Assembly (NCBI RefSeq): GCF_014852585.1
Contig: NZ_JACVBX010000001.1
Location: 744,001-808,000 of the forward strand
Direction: 5' to 3'
Source of the DNA: Pseudomonas sp. PDM18
Lineage (GTDB): Bacteria; Pseudomonadota; Gammaproteobacteria; Pseudomonadales; Pseudomonadaceae
Length of the DNA stretch: 64,000 nucleotides
The notes below the pieces were generated by a model. The model saw only the letters and a list, made by a program, of their open reading frames with translations. It had not been told where the DNA came from and ran no database searches. This document shows, in pieces, positions 36,135 to 45,295 of the stretch. The position numbers and the translations under genes are program-made. Each line of letters starts with the position of its first letter. Positions within the stretch are counted from its first letter, which is position 1.

Positions 36135-36914
36135 ATGCTGATGGTGATTTCCCCCGCCAAGACCCTGGACTACGACACCGCGCCGGTGACGCAGCGCTTT
36201 ACCCTGCCCGAGCACCTGGACGATGCCCAGGAGCTGATCGGCATCCTGCGGGAACTGGCCCCGGCGCAGATCGCCGAGCTGATGCACCTGTCGGACAAGC
36301 TGGCCGGCCTGAACGCCGCGCGCTTCGGCAGCTGGCACCCGGACTTCACCCCTGCCAACGCCAAGCAGGCCCTGCTGGCCTTCAAGGGTGACGTCTATAC
36401 CGGCATGCAGGCCGAGGACTTCAGCGAAGACGACTTCGATTTCGCCCAGCGCCACCTGCGCATGCTTTCCGGCCTCTATGGTGTACTGCGTCCGCTGGAC
36501 CTGATGCAGCCGTACCGCCTGGAAATGGGCACCAAGCTGGCCAACGCCCGTGGCAAGGACCTCTATGCCTTCTGGGGCGAGCGCATCAGCGCCTGGCTGA
36601 ACGAGTCCCTGGCCGAGCAGGGCGACGACGTACTGCTGAACCTGGCCTCCAACGAATACTTCGGCGCGGTGAAGCGCAAGGCCTTGAATGCGCGGGTGAT
36701 CGACACCGAGTTCAAGGACCTGAAGAACGGCCAGTACAAGATCATCAGCTTCTACGCCAAGAAGGCCCGCGGGATGATGGCGCGCTATGTGATCAAGGAG
36801 CGTCTGAGCAACCCAGAAGGCCTGAAGGACTTCAACTACGCCGGCTACGCCTACAGCGCCGAGCACTCCAAGGCGGACCAGCTGGTATTCCTGCGCGACC
36901 ACGCCGAAGACTGA
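36135..36914 (+). CDS. yaaA: peroxide stress protein YaaA (DUF328)
   Basis: The 259-residue protein starts [20 protein letters not shown] at ATG 36135, with TAGGAG eight bases upstream. YaaA motifs are visible: [77 protein letters not shown] and [15 protein letters not shown]. YaaA limits intracellular free iron during peroxide stress and binds DNA. It is monocistronic, ending at an intrinsic terminator, and borders the alginate regulatory region. Confidence 0.94.
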   Translation: MLMVISPAKTLDYDTAPVTQRFTLPEHLDDAQELIGILRELAPAQIAELMHLSDKLAGLNAARFGSWHPDFTPANAKQALLAFKGDVYTGMQAEDFSEDDFDFAQRHLRMLSGLYGVLRPLDLMQPYRLEMGTKLANARGKDLYAFWGERISAWLNESLAEQGDDVLLNLASNEYFGAVKRKALNARVIDTEFKDLKNGQYKIISFYAKKARGMMARYVIKERLSNPEGLKDFNYAGYAYSAEHSKADQLVFLRDHAED

Positions 36915-36934
36915 TTCGCCGGCCCTGCTGCACC

Positions 36935-36960
36935 AAACGGGAGCCCTGAGGCTCCCGTTT
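36935..36960. terminator. intrinsic terminator after yaaA
   Basis: AAACGGGAGCC and GGCTCCCGTTT flank a CTGA loop, 20 bases after the yaaA stop. Confidence 0.88.
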
Positions 36961-37053
36961 CGTTTCCGCGCAGAACCTGCGGGAACGCCCCATGGGTGCG
37001 ATTGTGTGCATGGACCTGCCGCCCCGTGCGTCCGATGGGACGTCCGGTGTTGG

Positions 37054-37080
37054 GCGGTTCGCGAGCCAGCTCGCTCCTAC
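37054..37080. repeat. REP element, TAGGAGCGAGC type
   Basis: The core CGCGAGCCAGCTCGCTCCTA belongs to the same family as the copies at 7146-7172 and 27616-27643. Confidence 0.78.
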
Positions 37081-37326
37081 GAAAGCCCCTGTACGACCGA
37101 AGCGGGTGCAACCGCCGGCCCTGCGGACGGTTAGCGGGCGTGGTCCGCTCCTGCAGGGGACGATTACCCGCGCCGCTTCGCTTCTGTTTCGCCGCCCAAA
37201 ATCACCGCTGATTCCAAGTGGCCTGTAAGCCATTGACCATGGAACTGCCCAGTCACGGGTGGCGGTTCTGTACGTTTCCTGTCCAAAACACCCCCTCAAG
37301 ACCACACTCGCTGAATGGTCAAAATG

Positions 37327-37339
37327 ACCGTTCGTCTGC
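37327..37339 (+). promoter_or_regulatory. AlgR-type binding site
   Basis: ACCGTTCGTCTGC contains the AlgR core CCGTTCGTC exactly. It lies about 380 bases upstream of the predicted algD transcription start, close to the distal AlgR site I recall for P. aeruginosa (about -400 to -380). Confidence 0.72.
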
Positions 37340-37431
37340 TTCAGGATTAATCGTGAGAAATTTTTTCGACCGCCAGGACCGGTCGGAAGGATGGAAATCG
37401 TCCTGATTCGCCCCCTCCCCTGTAATCCATT

Positions 37432-37445
37432 GGCCATTAACAGCC
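37432..37445 (+). promoter_or_regulatory. AmrZ (AlgZ)-type binding site
   Basis: GGCCATTAACAGCC differs by one base from the AlgZ site I recall for P. aeruginosa algD (GGCCATTACCAGCC). It is about 275 bases upstream of the predicted start, matching the reported position near -280. Confidence 0.68.
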
Positions 37446-37677
37446 TTTGGCCATGACATGCATTTCACGATTGCACTTTGCAATAGAGAAAGCTGAACGG
37501 CAGCTGAACGAATGTCTTGACGACGATACACGGTCGTTTTTAACGAAAATTTCAATGGAACTTTCCCCGACCTTGCACTTTGCATTGACGGAAATGACCT
37601 GTGTTTTGCCATTAGCGCAGCATCAGGTGATATCAATTGGATATTTCACATTCTTTCAGGGACGGGATGGGCGGAAG

Positions 37678-37705
37678 GAACTAACCGCATTTCGGATAAA
37701 TCCTA
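37678..37705 (+). promoter_or_regulatory. candidate AlgU (sigma-22) promoter of algD
   Basis: GAACTA (37678-37683) and TCCTA (37701-37705) are separated by 17 bases, close to GAACTT-N16/17-TCtgA. The AlgR- and AmrZ-type sites fall at the expected distances only if transcription starts near 37712. GAACTT at 37831 is a weaker alternative. Confidence 0.6.
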
Positions 37706-38037
37706 TTTGCGCAACGAGCATCGTTGGCGAAACAGAAATGCCCCGATGGAAATTGGAGTTTTACTTCCAAGGTTATTTCGATCAGCTCTTGTCGATTCAT
37801 CCTTGAAACGCAACCCAATGAAATAACTGAACTTTTCAGATGACGAGGCAATCATCTAACCAGACTGGAGCACGCCAGGCAGACATTGCACCAACTTTGC
37901 AATCTGCCTGAAACATAACAGGGCAAACATCCAAAGTTTGCGCCAATACCGTGCTCGAAAGTTTAGCACTCGATTCCCATGCCTGCCTGGAAGGAAGTAC
38001 GGAGAACACTTTGACAGTGAACTCCGGGGATTCACTC

Positions 38038-38089
38038 AACCTGAATAAAGCGCCCTTCGGGGCAACCTGAATAAATCGCCCTACCGGGC
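38038..38089 (+). repeat. tandem 26-bp repeat with two hairpins in the algD leader
   Basis: Two adjacent 26-bp copies share AACCTGAATAAA at the start. Each ends in a short hairpin, GCCCTTCGGGGC (38052-38063) and GCCCTACCGGGC (38078-38089). The second copy ends 24 bases before the algD ribosome-binding site. Confidence 0.75.
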
Positions 38090-38126
38090 AACTTTAAACA
38101 GTTCGACCATTGAAGAGGTGAATGCG

Positions 38127-39437
38127 ATGCGTATCAGCATCTTTGGTCTTGGGTATGTTGGCGCAGTATGTGCCGGCTGCCTGTCCGCACGGGGCCATGA
38201 AGTCGTTGGGGTGGATGTGTCCACCACCAAGATCGATCTGATCAACAACGGGAAATCGCCCATCGTCGAGCCGGGCCTGGAGCCTCTGCTGCAGCAGGGC
38301 ATCCGCACCGGTCGCCTGTCGGGCACCACCGACTTCAAGAAGGCCGTACTGGACACCGACGTGTCGTTCATCTGCGTCGGCACCCCGAGCAAGAAGAACG
38401 GCGACCTGGACCTGGGCTACATCGAATCCGTCTGCCGCGAGATCGGCTATGCGATCCGCGAGAAAAAAGAGCGCCACACCGTGGTCGTGCGCAGCACCGT
38501 GCTGCCGGGCACCGTGAATAACGTGGTCATCCCGATCATCGAAGACTGCTCGGGCAAGAAAGCCGGTGCCGACTTCGGTGTGGGTACCAACCCGGAGTTC
38601 CTGCGCGAATCCACCGCGATCAAGGACTACGACTTCCCGCCCATGACCGTCATCGGTGAGCTGGACGCCCAGACCGGCGACCTGCTGGAAGAGATCTACC
38701 GCGAGCTGGACGCGCCGATCATCCGCAAGACCATCGAGGTCGCCGAGATGATCAAGTACACCTGCAACGTCTGGCACGCCGCCAAGGTCACCTTCGCCAA
38801 CGAGATCGGCAACATCGCCAAGGCCGTCGGCGTCGATGGTCGCGAGGTGATGGACGTGATCTGCCAGGACCGCAAGCTGAACCTGTCGCGCTACTACATG
38901 AAGCCCGGCTTCGCCTTCGGCGGCTCCTGCCTGCCCAAGGACGTGCGCGCCCTCACCTACCGCGCCAGCCAGCTGGACATCGAGCACCCGATGCTCGGTT
39001 CGATCATGCGCAGCAACCAGCACCAGGTGCAGAAGGCCTTCGACATCATCGCCGCCCACGGCAGCCGCAAGGTCGGCCTGCTCGGTCTGTCGTTCAAGTC
39101 CGGCACCGACGACCTGCGCGAAAGCCCGCTGGTGGAACTGGCCGAGATGCTCATCGGCAAGGGCTACGAGCTGCAGATCTTCGACCGCAACGTCGAGTAC
39201 GCCCGCGTCCATGGCGCGAACAAGGAGTACATCGAATCGAAGATCCCGCATGTCTCCTCGTTGCTGGTTTCGGACCTGGACGCGGTCGTGAAGTCCTCCG
39301 ACGTCCTGGTCCTGGGCAACGGTGACGAGCTGTTCGTCGACGTGGTGAAGCAGGCGCCTGAAGGCAAGAAGGTCGTCGACCTGATCGGTTTCATGCCGAG
39401 CGTCACTGACGAGCGCGCCGAAGGCATCTGCTGGTAA
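38127..39437 (+). CDS. algD: GDP-mannose 6-dehydrogenase
   Basis: The 436-residue protein starts MRISIFGLGYVGAVCAGCLS at ATG 38127, with GAAGAGG seven bases upstream; an earlier in-frame GTG (38118) is rejected. Motifs include the Rossmann GLGYVG, VRSTVLPGT, GVGTNPEFLRESTAIKD and the catalytic C268 in FGGSCLPKD, at the same position as in P. aeruginosa. It oxidises GDP-mannose to GDP-mannuronate with two NAD+, the committed step of alginate synthesis. It is the first gene of the alginate operon. Confidence 0.98.
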   Translation: MRISIFGLGYVGAVCAGCLSARGHEVVGVDVSTTKIDLINNGKSPIVEPGLEPLLQQGIRTGRLSGTTDFKKAVLDTDVSFICVGTPSKKNGDLDLGYIESVCREIGYAIREKKERHTVVVRSTVLPGTVNNVVIPIIEDCSGKKAGADFGVGTNPEFLRESTAIKDYDFPPMTVIGELDAQTGDLLEEIYRELDAPIIRKTIEVAEMIKYTCNVWHAAKVTFANEIGNIAKAVGVDGREVMDVICQDRKLNLSRYYMKPGFAFGGSCLPKDVRALTYRASQLDIEHPMLGSIMRSNQHQVQKAFDIIAAHGSRKVGLLGLSFKSGTDDLRESPLVELAEMLIGKGYELQIFDRNVEYARVHGANKEYIESKIPHVSSLLVSDLDAVVKSSDVLVLGNGDELFVDVVKQAPEGKKVVDLIGFMPSVTDERAEGICW

Positions 39438-39592
39438 TTGGGTTTCGATTGGCTGCGCGTCGGCCCGGTGTCGTTGGAGAGGAACTCGGAAATGCTCATT
39501 CACTTCAGTGAACTCCGCTTCCTCGTCCCTCTCCGCCTAACCGGACTCTAGCTCGCTCAATCGAGTCCATGCCTTCAGACCCTAAAAGCGCC

Positions 39593-39624
39593 GGTCACCG
39601 GCCCGCCCAGGCGGGCCGATGACC
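39593..39624 (+). repeat. strong hairpin in algD-alg8 gap
   Basis: GGCCCGCC-CA-GGCGGGCC is a perfect stem, extended by outer GGTCA/TGACC arms. No T-run follows, so it is not an intrinsic terminator. It lies 27 bases before alg8 and could slow ribosomes or block RNA decay. Confidence 0.65.
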
Positions 39625-39650
39625 AAGCCCAACCAGACGGATAGACGACG

Positions 39651-41132
39651 ATGGAAACCTACAAACGAATCATCGGTGAGGCCACCGGCTGGCTGGTCTT
39701 TCTCGGCCTGCTGATGCTGCTGGCACTTCTCGTGCCGCCGACCGTATTCGACGCCGAATCCAAGGACTTCCTGCTGCTCATCGGCGCGGTCGGCATCTGG
39801 CGCTATTCCATGGGAGGCCTGCACTTTCTGCGCGGCATGCTGTTCCTCTACGTGGTCTATCCGCACTACCGCCGCAAGATGCGCAAGCTCGGCGACGCGG
39901 CCGACCCGTCCCACGTGTACCTGATGGTCACCAGTTTCCGGATCGACGCGCTGACCACCTCGATGGTCTATCGCTCGGTCATCGAGGAAGCCATTGCCTG
40001 CGGCTACCCCACTACCGTGGTGTGCTCCATCGTCGAGATGTCCGACGAGGTGCTGATCAAGCAGCAGTGGCAGAAGCTCAACCCGCCGGAGCATGTCGAA
40101 CTTGACTTCGTGCGCATCCCCGGCACCGGCAAGCGCGACGGCCTGGCTCACGGCTTCCGTGCCATCTCCCGCCACCTGCCCGACGAAGACGCGGTGGTCG
40201 CGGTGATCGACGGCGACACCGTTCTGGAGCCTGGCGTGGTGAAGAAGACCGTGCCCTGGTTCAAGCTCTTCCCCAACGTCGGCGGCCTGACCACCAACGA
40301 ATTCTGCGAAGTGCAGGGCAGCTACGTGATGAGCGAGTGGCACAAACTGCGCTTCGCCCAGCGCCACATCAACATGTGCTCCATGGCCCTGTCCAAGCGC
40401 GTGCTGACCATGACCGGGCGCATGTCGGTGTTCCGCGCCGCGGTGGTAACCGACCCCGACTTCATCACCGACGTGGAAAGCGACCACCTCGACCACTGGC
40501 GCCTGGGCCGCTTCCAGTTCCTCACCGGTGACGACAAGTCCAGCTGGTACAGCCTGATGCGCCTGGGCTACGACACCTTCTATGTGCCGGACGCGGCGAT
40601 CAACACGGTCGAGCACCCGCCGGAGAAGAGCTTCATCAAGGCCAGCCGCAAACTGATGTTCCGCTGGTACGGCAACAACCTCCGGCAGAACTCCCGCGCC
40701 CTGGCACTCGGCCCGCAGCGCCTGGGCTGGTTCACCAGCGTGGTGCTGTTCGACCAGCGCCTGTCGATGTGGACCTGCCTGCTCGGCCTGGTCGCCGCGA
40801 TCATCGCCAGCATCAAGTACAGCATCGCCTTCCTGCTCATCTACCTGCTGTGGATCGGCATCACCCGCTTCGTGCTGACCCTGCTGCTGTCGCTGTCGGG
40901 CCACCACATCGGGCCAGCCTATCCCGCGATCCTCTATTACAACCAGATCGTCGGTGCCCTGGTGAAGATCTACGTGTTCTTCCGCCTCGACCAGCAGTCG
41001 TGGACCCGCCAGAACACCAAGCTCGACCGCGGCCTGGCCAGCTTCCAGCGCTGGTTCAACACCTGGTCCTCGCGAGCCATGACCTTTTCCGCGGCCAGCG
41101 TTTTCGTCGCCGTACTGCTGACCATCGTCTGA
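39651..41132 (+). CDS. alg8: alginate polymerase, glycosyltransferase family 2 (Alg8)
   Basis: The 493-residue inner-membrane protein has N-terminal helices (about 12-35), a GT2 domain and C-terminal helices (from about 380). [13 protein letters not shown] carries the DxD-type motif, [13 protein letters not shown] the catalytic Asp region, and QSWTRQNTK the QxxRW-like motif. Alg8 polymerises GDP-mannuronate and is activated by c-di-GMP through Alg44. Its ribosome-binding site is weak, and a strong hairpin precedes it. Confidence 0.96.
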   Translation: METYKRIIGEATGWLVFLGLLMLLALLVPPTVFDAESKDFLLLIGAVGIWRYSMGGLHFLRGMLFLYVVYPHYRRKMRKLGDAADPSHVYLMVTSFRIDALTTSMVYRSVIEEAIACGYPTTVVCSIVEMSDEVLIKQQWQKLNPPEHVELDFVRIPGTGKRDGLAHGFRAISRHLPDEDAVVAVIDGDTVLEPGVVKKTVPWFKLFPNVGGLTTNEFCEVQGSYVMSEWHKLRFAQRHINMCSMALSKRVLTMTGRMSVFRAAVVTDPDFITDVESDHLDHWRLGRFQFLTGDDKSSWYSLMRLGYDTFYVPDAAINTVEHPPEKSFIKASRKLMFRWYGNNLRQNSRALALGPQRLGWFTSVVLFDQRLSMWTCLLGLVAAIIASIKYSIAFLLIYLLWIGITRFVLTLLLSLSGHHIGPAYPAILYYNQIVGALVKIYVFFRLDQQSWTRQNTKLDRGLASFQRWFNTWSSRAMTFSAASVFVAVLLTIV

Positions 41133-41165
41133 CCTCCTTTTTAGCTACGTACAGGACTCGACCTC

Positions 41166-42338
41166 ATGAATACCGCCGTCAACGTCAATGTCGTGCATGA
41201 ATCCGAAGCCCAGCGCCAGCACGCCCGGGTCAAGCTGCCCGCCCGTATCCGCTACATCGGATCCCACCGCGAGGGCGTCGACGCCCGCCTGCTGGACCTG
41301 TCCGCCGGCGGCTTCGCCTTCACTTCCGCGAACAACACGCCGGTACAGGTCGGCGACCTGCACAAGGGCAAACTGTTGTTCCAGATCGACAGCATCAGCT
41401 TCTCCCTGGAAGTGGAGTTCCAGGTGCGCTCCTACGACCGCGAAAGCGCGCGCGTCGGTTGCGAATTCCAGCACCTGAAGCCGCGCGAGATCGCCGCCCT
41501 GCGCTACCTGATCACCTCCTACCTGGCCGGTGAAGTAGTGAGCGTGGGCGACATGCTCAACACCCTGCAGCGCGAGAACTTCACCAAGGCCCGCAAGCAC
41601 GGTGCAGGCTCCGGCGGCATGGGCTTCTTCGGCCGCTTCCGCGCGGTCACCGTAAGCACCGCGATCTTCGTGGTCGGCGTCGGCGCCTTCGCGGTGATCC
41701 TCAACCAGATCTACAACCTGTACTTCGTCACCCATGCCGACTCGGGTGTGGTCAGTGTGGCCAACCAGCAGATCACCATGCCCCGCGAAGGCACGGTGGA
41801 AAGCCTGGTGGAGCCTGGCGCCGAAGTCGCCAAGGGCGCGCCGATCGCCTCCTTCTCCGCCAACCTGCTGGACCTGCTCAAGGGCAACCTGACCGAAGAA
41901 CAGCTCAACCCGAGCAACATCGAGAAGCTCTTCGGCCATCAGATGAAGGGCACCCTGACCAGCCCGTGCGACTGCCGCGTGGTCGAGCAGCGCGTCGCCA
42001 ACGGCCAATTCGCCAACAAGGGCGACGTGATCTTCACCCTGACCCCGCGCGACAGCACCGCCACCGTCGAAGCGCGCTTCCCCTACCGCAACGCCGCCGA
42101 GCTTTCCCCCGGCACCCACGTGAACTTCCAGGTCGCCGGCGACAGCGAAGTGCGCGGCGGCCGCATCCTGCGCACCGCGCCGGTGGACGGTGACCTGTCC
42201 TCGGAAATCCGTGTGCAGATCACCCCCGACCAGCCGCTCGACAGCCAGATGGCTGGCCGCCCGACTGAAGTCAGCATCGGCGGCCTGCCGGGCCGCACCC
42301 TGCTGAACAAGGCGATGGCCCTGGCCACCGCTCGCTAA
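41166..42338 (+). CDS. alg44: alginate copolymerase / c-di-GMP receptor Alg44
   Basis: The 390-residue protein has an N-terminal PilZ domain (about 14-120): RQHARVKLPARIRYIG gives the RxxxR motif and DLSAGGFAF the D/NxSxxG motif. A transmembrane helix follows (about 160-182), then a periplasmic HlyD-like part (about 200-385) with a beta-barrel/lipoyl arrangement. c-di-GMP binding at PilZ activates Alg8. Length is within a residue of P. aeruginosa Alg44. Confidence 0.96.
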   Translation: MNTAVNVNVVHESEAQRQHARVKLPARIRYIGSHREGVDARLLDLSAGGFAFTSANNTPVQVGDLHKGKLLFQIDSISFSLEVEFQVRSYDRESARVGCEFQHLKPREIAALRYLITSYLAGEVVSVGDMLNTLQRENFTKARKHGAGSGGMGFFGRFRAVTVSTAIFVVGVGAFAVILNQIYNLYFVTHADSGVVSVANQQITMPREGTVESLVEPGAEVAKGAPIASFSANLLDLLKGNLTEEQLNPSNIEKLFGHQMKGTLTSPCDCRVVEQRVANGQFANKGDVIFTLTPRDSTATVEARFPYRNAAELSPGTHVNFQVAGDSEVRGGRILRTAPVDGDLSSEIRVQITPDQPLDSQMAGRPTEVSIGGLPGRTLLNKAMALATAR

Positions 42339-42351
42339 GAGGACTGCCCGC

Positions 42352-43749
42352 ATGAATCGACCTGTCTTGCGACACGCCCCGCACCTGGCACTGGCATTGG
42401 CCATCGCCGCCGCGGCCGGATGCGCCGGCCTGCCCGACCAGCGCCTGGCCCAGGAGGCCCTGGACCGCGGCGACATCGCCACCGCCCAGGCCAACTTCCA
42501 GGCCCTGGCCACCATGGGTTACGCCGACGCACAGGTCGGACTGGCCGACATGCAGGCCGCCACCGGCGACCCCGACGAACAGGCCCGCGCCGAGAAGCTC
42601 TACCGCGAAGCGGCCGAGAGCTCCCCGCGCGCCCGCGCCCGCCTGGGCAAGTGGCTGGCGGCCAAGCCCGGCGGCACCGACGCCGAGCACCGCGAAGCCG
42701 AACAGCTGCTGACCCGCGCCTTCAACGAAGGCGAGGACAGCGCGCTGGTTCCGCTGATCGTCCTCTACCTGCAGTACCCGCAGGCCTGGCCGAACGTGAA
42801 CCCGCAGCAGCGCATCGACCAGTGGCGCGCCCAGGGTCTGCCGCAGGCGGACCTGGCGCAGATCATCCTGTACCGCACCCAGGGCACCTACGACCAGCAC
42901 CTCACCGAAGTCGAGCAGGTCTGCCAGCGCTGGCTGAACCGCATGGACGTGTGCTGGATGGAGCTGGCCACCGTGTACCAGAAGCAGGGCAACGCAGATA
43001 AGCAGAAGGCCCACATCGAAGCGCTCAAGGCAGGCTGGAAGGCCGGCCGCGTACCGTCCGAGCGCGTCGAATCAGTAGCCGGCGTGCTGGCCGACCCGAA
43101 CATCGGCACCGCCGACCCGCAGGCCGCACAGGCGTTGCTCAACGAGATCGCGCCAACCTACCCGGCCGCCTGGGTCAGCCTCGCCAAGCTGCAGTACGAC
43201 AACCCCGACCTGGGCGACCTCGACCAGATGCTCGACTACCTGAAGAAGGGCCAGGAAGCCGCGCAGCCCCGCGCCGAACTGCTGCTGGGGCGCCTCTACT
43301 ACGACGGCAAGTGGGCCCCTCAGGAACCGCAGAAGGCCGAACAGCACCTGCTCAAGGCCGCCGCCACCGAGCCTCAGGCGCACTACTACCTGGGCCAGAT
43401 CTACCGCCGCGGCTTCCTCGGCCAGGTCTACCCGCAGAAGGCCGTGGACCACCTGATCATCGCCGCCCGCGCCGGCCAGGCCAGCGCCGACATGGCCCTC
43501 GCACAGCTCTATTCGCAGGGTCGCGGCATTCGCCCAAACCTGGTCAATGCCTACGTCTTCGGCGAGCTCGCCCAGCGCCAGCAGGTACCCACTGCGAGCG
43601 ACCTGATGGCGCAGATCGAACCGCAGATCCAGCCGGCCGACCGCAGTGCGGCCCAGCAGTTGCTCAAGCGTGAAGAACAGGCTCGCGGCGCCAACTGGCA
43701 AGCCACCGTCAGCCTTCTGCAGAACAATCAGGAACAAGAAAATCTATGA
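42352..43749 (+). CDS. algK: alginate outer-membrane lipoprotein AlgK
   Basis: The 465-residue protein has a lipoprotein signal peptide with lipobox AAGC ([14 protein letters not shown]). Tandem Sel1/TPR-like repeats follow: [42 protein letters not shown] and [14 protein letters not shown]. AlgK is anchored in the outer membrane inner leaflet, binds AlgE and scaffolds AlgX. Its stop overlaps the algE start (CTATGA). Confidence 0.96.
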   Translation: MNRPVLRHAPHLALALAIAAAAGCAGLPDQRLAQEALDRGDIATAQANFQALATMGYADAQVGLADMQAATGDPDEQARAEKLYREAAESSPRARARLGKWLAAKPGGTDAEHREAEQLLTRAFNEGEDSALVPLIVLYLQYPQAWPNVNPQQRIDQWRAQGLPQADLAQIILYRTQGTYDQHLTEVEQVCQRWLNRMDVCWMELATVYQKQGNADKQKAHIEALKAGWKAGRVPSERVESVAGVLADPNIGTADPQAAQALLNEIAPTYPAAWVSLAKLQYDNPDLGDLDQMLDYLKKGQEAAQPRAELLLGRLYYDGKWAPQEPQKAEQHLLKAAATEPQAHYYLGQIYRRGFLGQVYPQKAVDHLIIAARAGQASADMALAQLYSQGRGIRPNLVNAYVFGELAQRQQVPTASDLMAQIEPQIQPADRSAAQQLLKREEQARGANWQATVSLLQNNQEQENL

Positions 43750-45284
43750 AGCGCACCGACCCGATGACCACCCCGCTGTTTGCTCTCGTCGATGGAGTTC
43801 AGCCGCGTGCCCTGGCTTCCGCTGTCCGCCGCGCCCGCCTGTTCCCCGCCATGCTCGGCGTTGGCCTGAGCCTCGCCGGCACCCTGTTCGGCAGCCTCGC
43901 CCACGCGGCAGAAGAGCCACCGAAGAACTTCGGCCTCGACATCAAGGTGACCGCCGAATCCGAGGATGACCGCGACCTGGGCACCGCCCGCGGCGGCGAC
44001 CTCAACGGCATCGGTCTGGACCTGCGCCCCTGGGCCTTCGGCCAGTGGGGCGACTGGAGCGCCTACGTGATGGGCCAGGCAGTCGCCGCCACCGACACCA
44101 TCCAGACCGACACCCTGCAGAACGACGACGTCAACAACCCCAGCAGCGGCAGCCGCGACAACAAGCGCGAGCCCGACGATGCCTACCTCGCCCTGCGCGA
44201 ATTCTGGGTCGACTACGCCGGCCTTACCCAGTACCCCGGCGAGCACCTGCGCTTCGGTCGCCAGCGCCTGCGCGAAGACAGCGGCATGTGGCAGGACACC
44301 AACATCGAAGCGCTGAACTGGACCTTCGACACCACCCTGCTGCGCGCCCACCTCGGCGCCGCCCAGCGCTTCTCCGACTACCGCACCGACATCACCGACC
44401 TGGCGCCGGAGGACAAGGACCGCACCCATGTGTTCGGCGATATCTCCACGCAGTGGATGCCCCAGCACTGGGTCGGCCTGCGCCTGCACCATTCCGACGA
44501 CAGCGGCAGCCTGCCGGACCGGGGCGAGACCGTCGACTCGCTGGACAAACGCTCCACCGGCGACCTCACCTGGGTCGGCATCGAGGCCAACGGCGATGGC
44601 TACAACTGGCGCTCGCAGATGCCCATCAACTACTGGGCCAGCGCTACCTGGCTGACCGGCAACCGTGACCGCCTGACCACCGTCCCGGTGAACGGTGAGC
44701 GAGTCGCTGCAGGCAAGCAGAGTGGCGACGTGGATGCCTACGGCGCCGACCTGGGCCTGCGCTGGAACATCGACGAGCAATGGCGCGTCGGCGGTGCCTA
44801 CGCCCGCGGCAGTGGCGGCGGCAAGAACGGCGAAGACCAGTTCGAGCAGACCGGCCTTGAGAGCAACCGCTCCAACTTCACCGGCACCCGCGCCCGCGCG
44901 CACCGCTTCGGCGAGGCCTTCCGCGGCGAACTGTCGAACCTCGAAGCTGCGACCCTTTTCGGTTCCTGGCAGCTGCGCGACGACTACGACGCGAGCGTCA
45001 TCTACAACAAGTTCCGCCGCGTGGACAGCGACTCGGACATCGGCAGCAGCGGCATCACCGCTCCGCTGGTCAACGACTCCAAGGACATCGGCCAGGAAGT
45101 CGACCTCGTCGTCACCAAGTACTTCAAGCAGGGCCTGCTGCCGGCTTCGATGAGCCAGGCGATCGACGAGCCGTCGGCGCTGATCCGCTTCCGTGGCGGC
45201 GTATTCAAGCCTGGTGACGCCTACGGCAGCCACGTCGACTCGACCATGCACCACGCGTTCGTCGATGTGATCTGGCACTTCTGA
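43746..45284 (+). CDS. algE: alginate export porin AlgE
   Basis: The 512-residue protein has a long signal sequence whose hydrophobic core [18 protein letters not shown] lies about 36 residues in. The mature part is an 18-strand-type barrel ([51 protein letters not shown] ending in Phe). It is about 20 residues longer than P. aeruginosa AlgE, mostly in the signal-peptide N-region; an internal ATG cannot be excluded as the real start. It overlaps algK and is followed by algG after 11 bases. Confidence 0.95.
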   Translation: MKRTDPMTTPLFALVDGVQPRALASAVRRARLFPAMLGVGLSLAGTLFGSLAHAAEEPPKNFGLDIKVTAESEDDRDLGTARGGDLNGIGLDLRPWAFGQWGDWSAYVMGQAVAATDTIQTDTLQNDDVNNPSSGSRDNKREPDDAYLALREFWVDYAGLTQYPGEHLRFGRQRLREDSGMWQDTNIEALNWTFDTTLLRAHLGAAQRFSDYRTDITDLAPEDKDRTHVFGDISTQWMPQHWVGLRLHHSDDSGSLPDRGETVDSLDKRSTGDLTWVGIEANGDGYNWRSQMPINYWASATWLTGNRDRLTTVPVNGERVAAGKQSGDVDAYGADLGLRWNIDEQWRVGGAYARGSGGGKNGEDQFEQTGLESNRSNFTGTRARAHRFGEAFRGELSNLEAATLFGSWQLRDDYDASVIYNKFRRVDSDSDIGSSGITAPLVNDSKDIGQEVDLVVTKYFKQGLLPASMSQAIDEPSALIRFRGGVFKPGDAYGSHVDSTMHHAFVDVIWHF

Positions 45285-45295
45285 GGACTGTAGCG

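Larger units (their letters stand above)
36961..38126 (+). promoter_or_regulatory. algD upstream regulatory region and mRNA leader
   Basis: This 1.17-kb non-coding region becomes clearly AT-richer than the genome from about 37200. It holds a REP copy (37054-37080), an AlgR-type site (37327-37339), an AmrZ-type site (37432-37445), an AlgU-type promoter (37678-37705), and a leader of about 415 bases ending in a tandem hairpin repeat (38038-38089). The long, site-rich layout is what is known for algD in P. aeruginosa. A 119-codon frame at 37447-37806 overlaps the promoter and is treated as non-coding. Confidence 0.75.

Noticed and set aside
37447..37806. 119-codon open frame in the AT-rich region upstream of algD (MAMTCISRLHFAIEKAERQL...)
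   Set aside because: It has no good ribosome-binding site, overlaps the predicted AmrZ-AlgU promoter region, and resembles no family I know. Its low GC is shared with the non-coding flanks. If ribosome profiling shows translation, this call should be reversed.
37831..37865. GAACTT as an alternative AlgU -35 for algD
   Set aside because: At 17-base spacing the -10 is TCATC, a poor match. TCTAA fits only at 20 bases. The upstream AlgR and AmrZ sites would be too far away.
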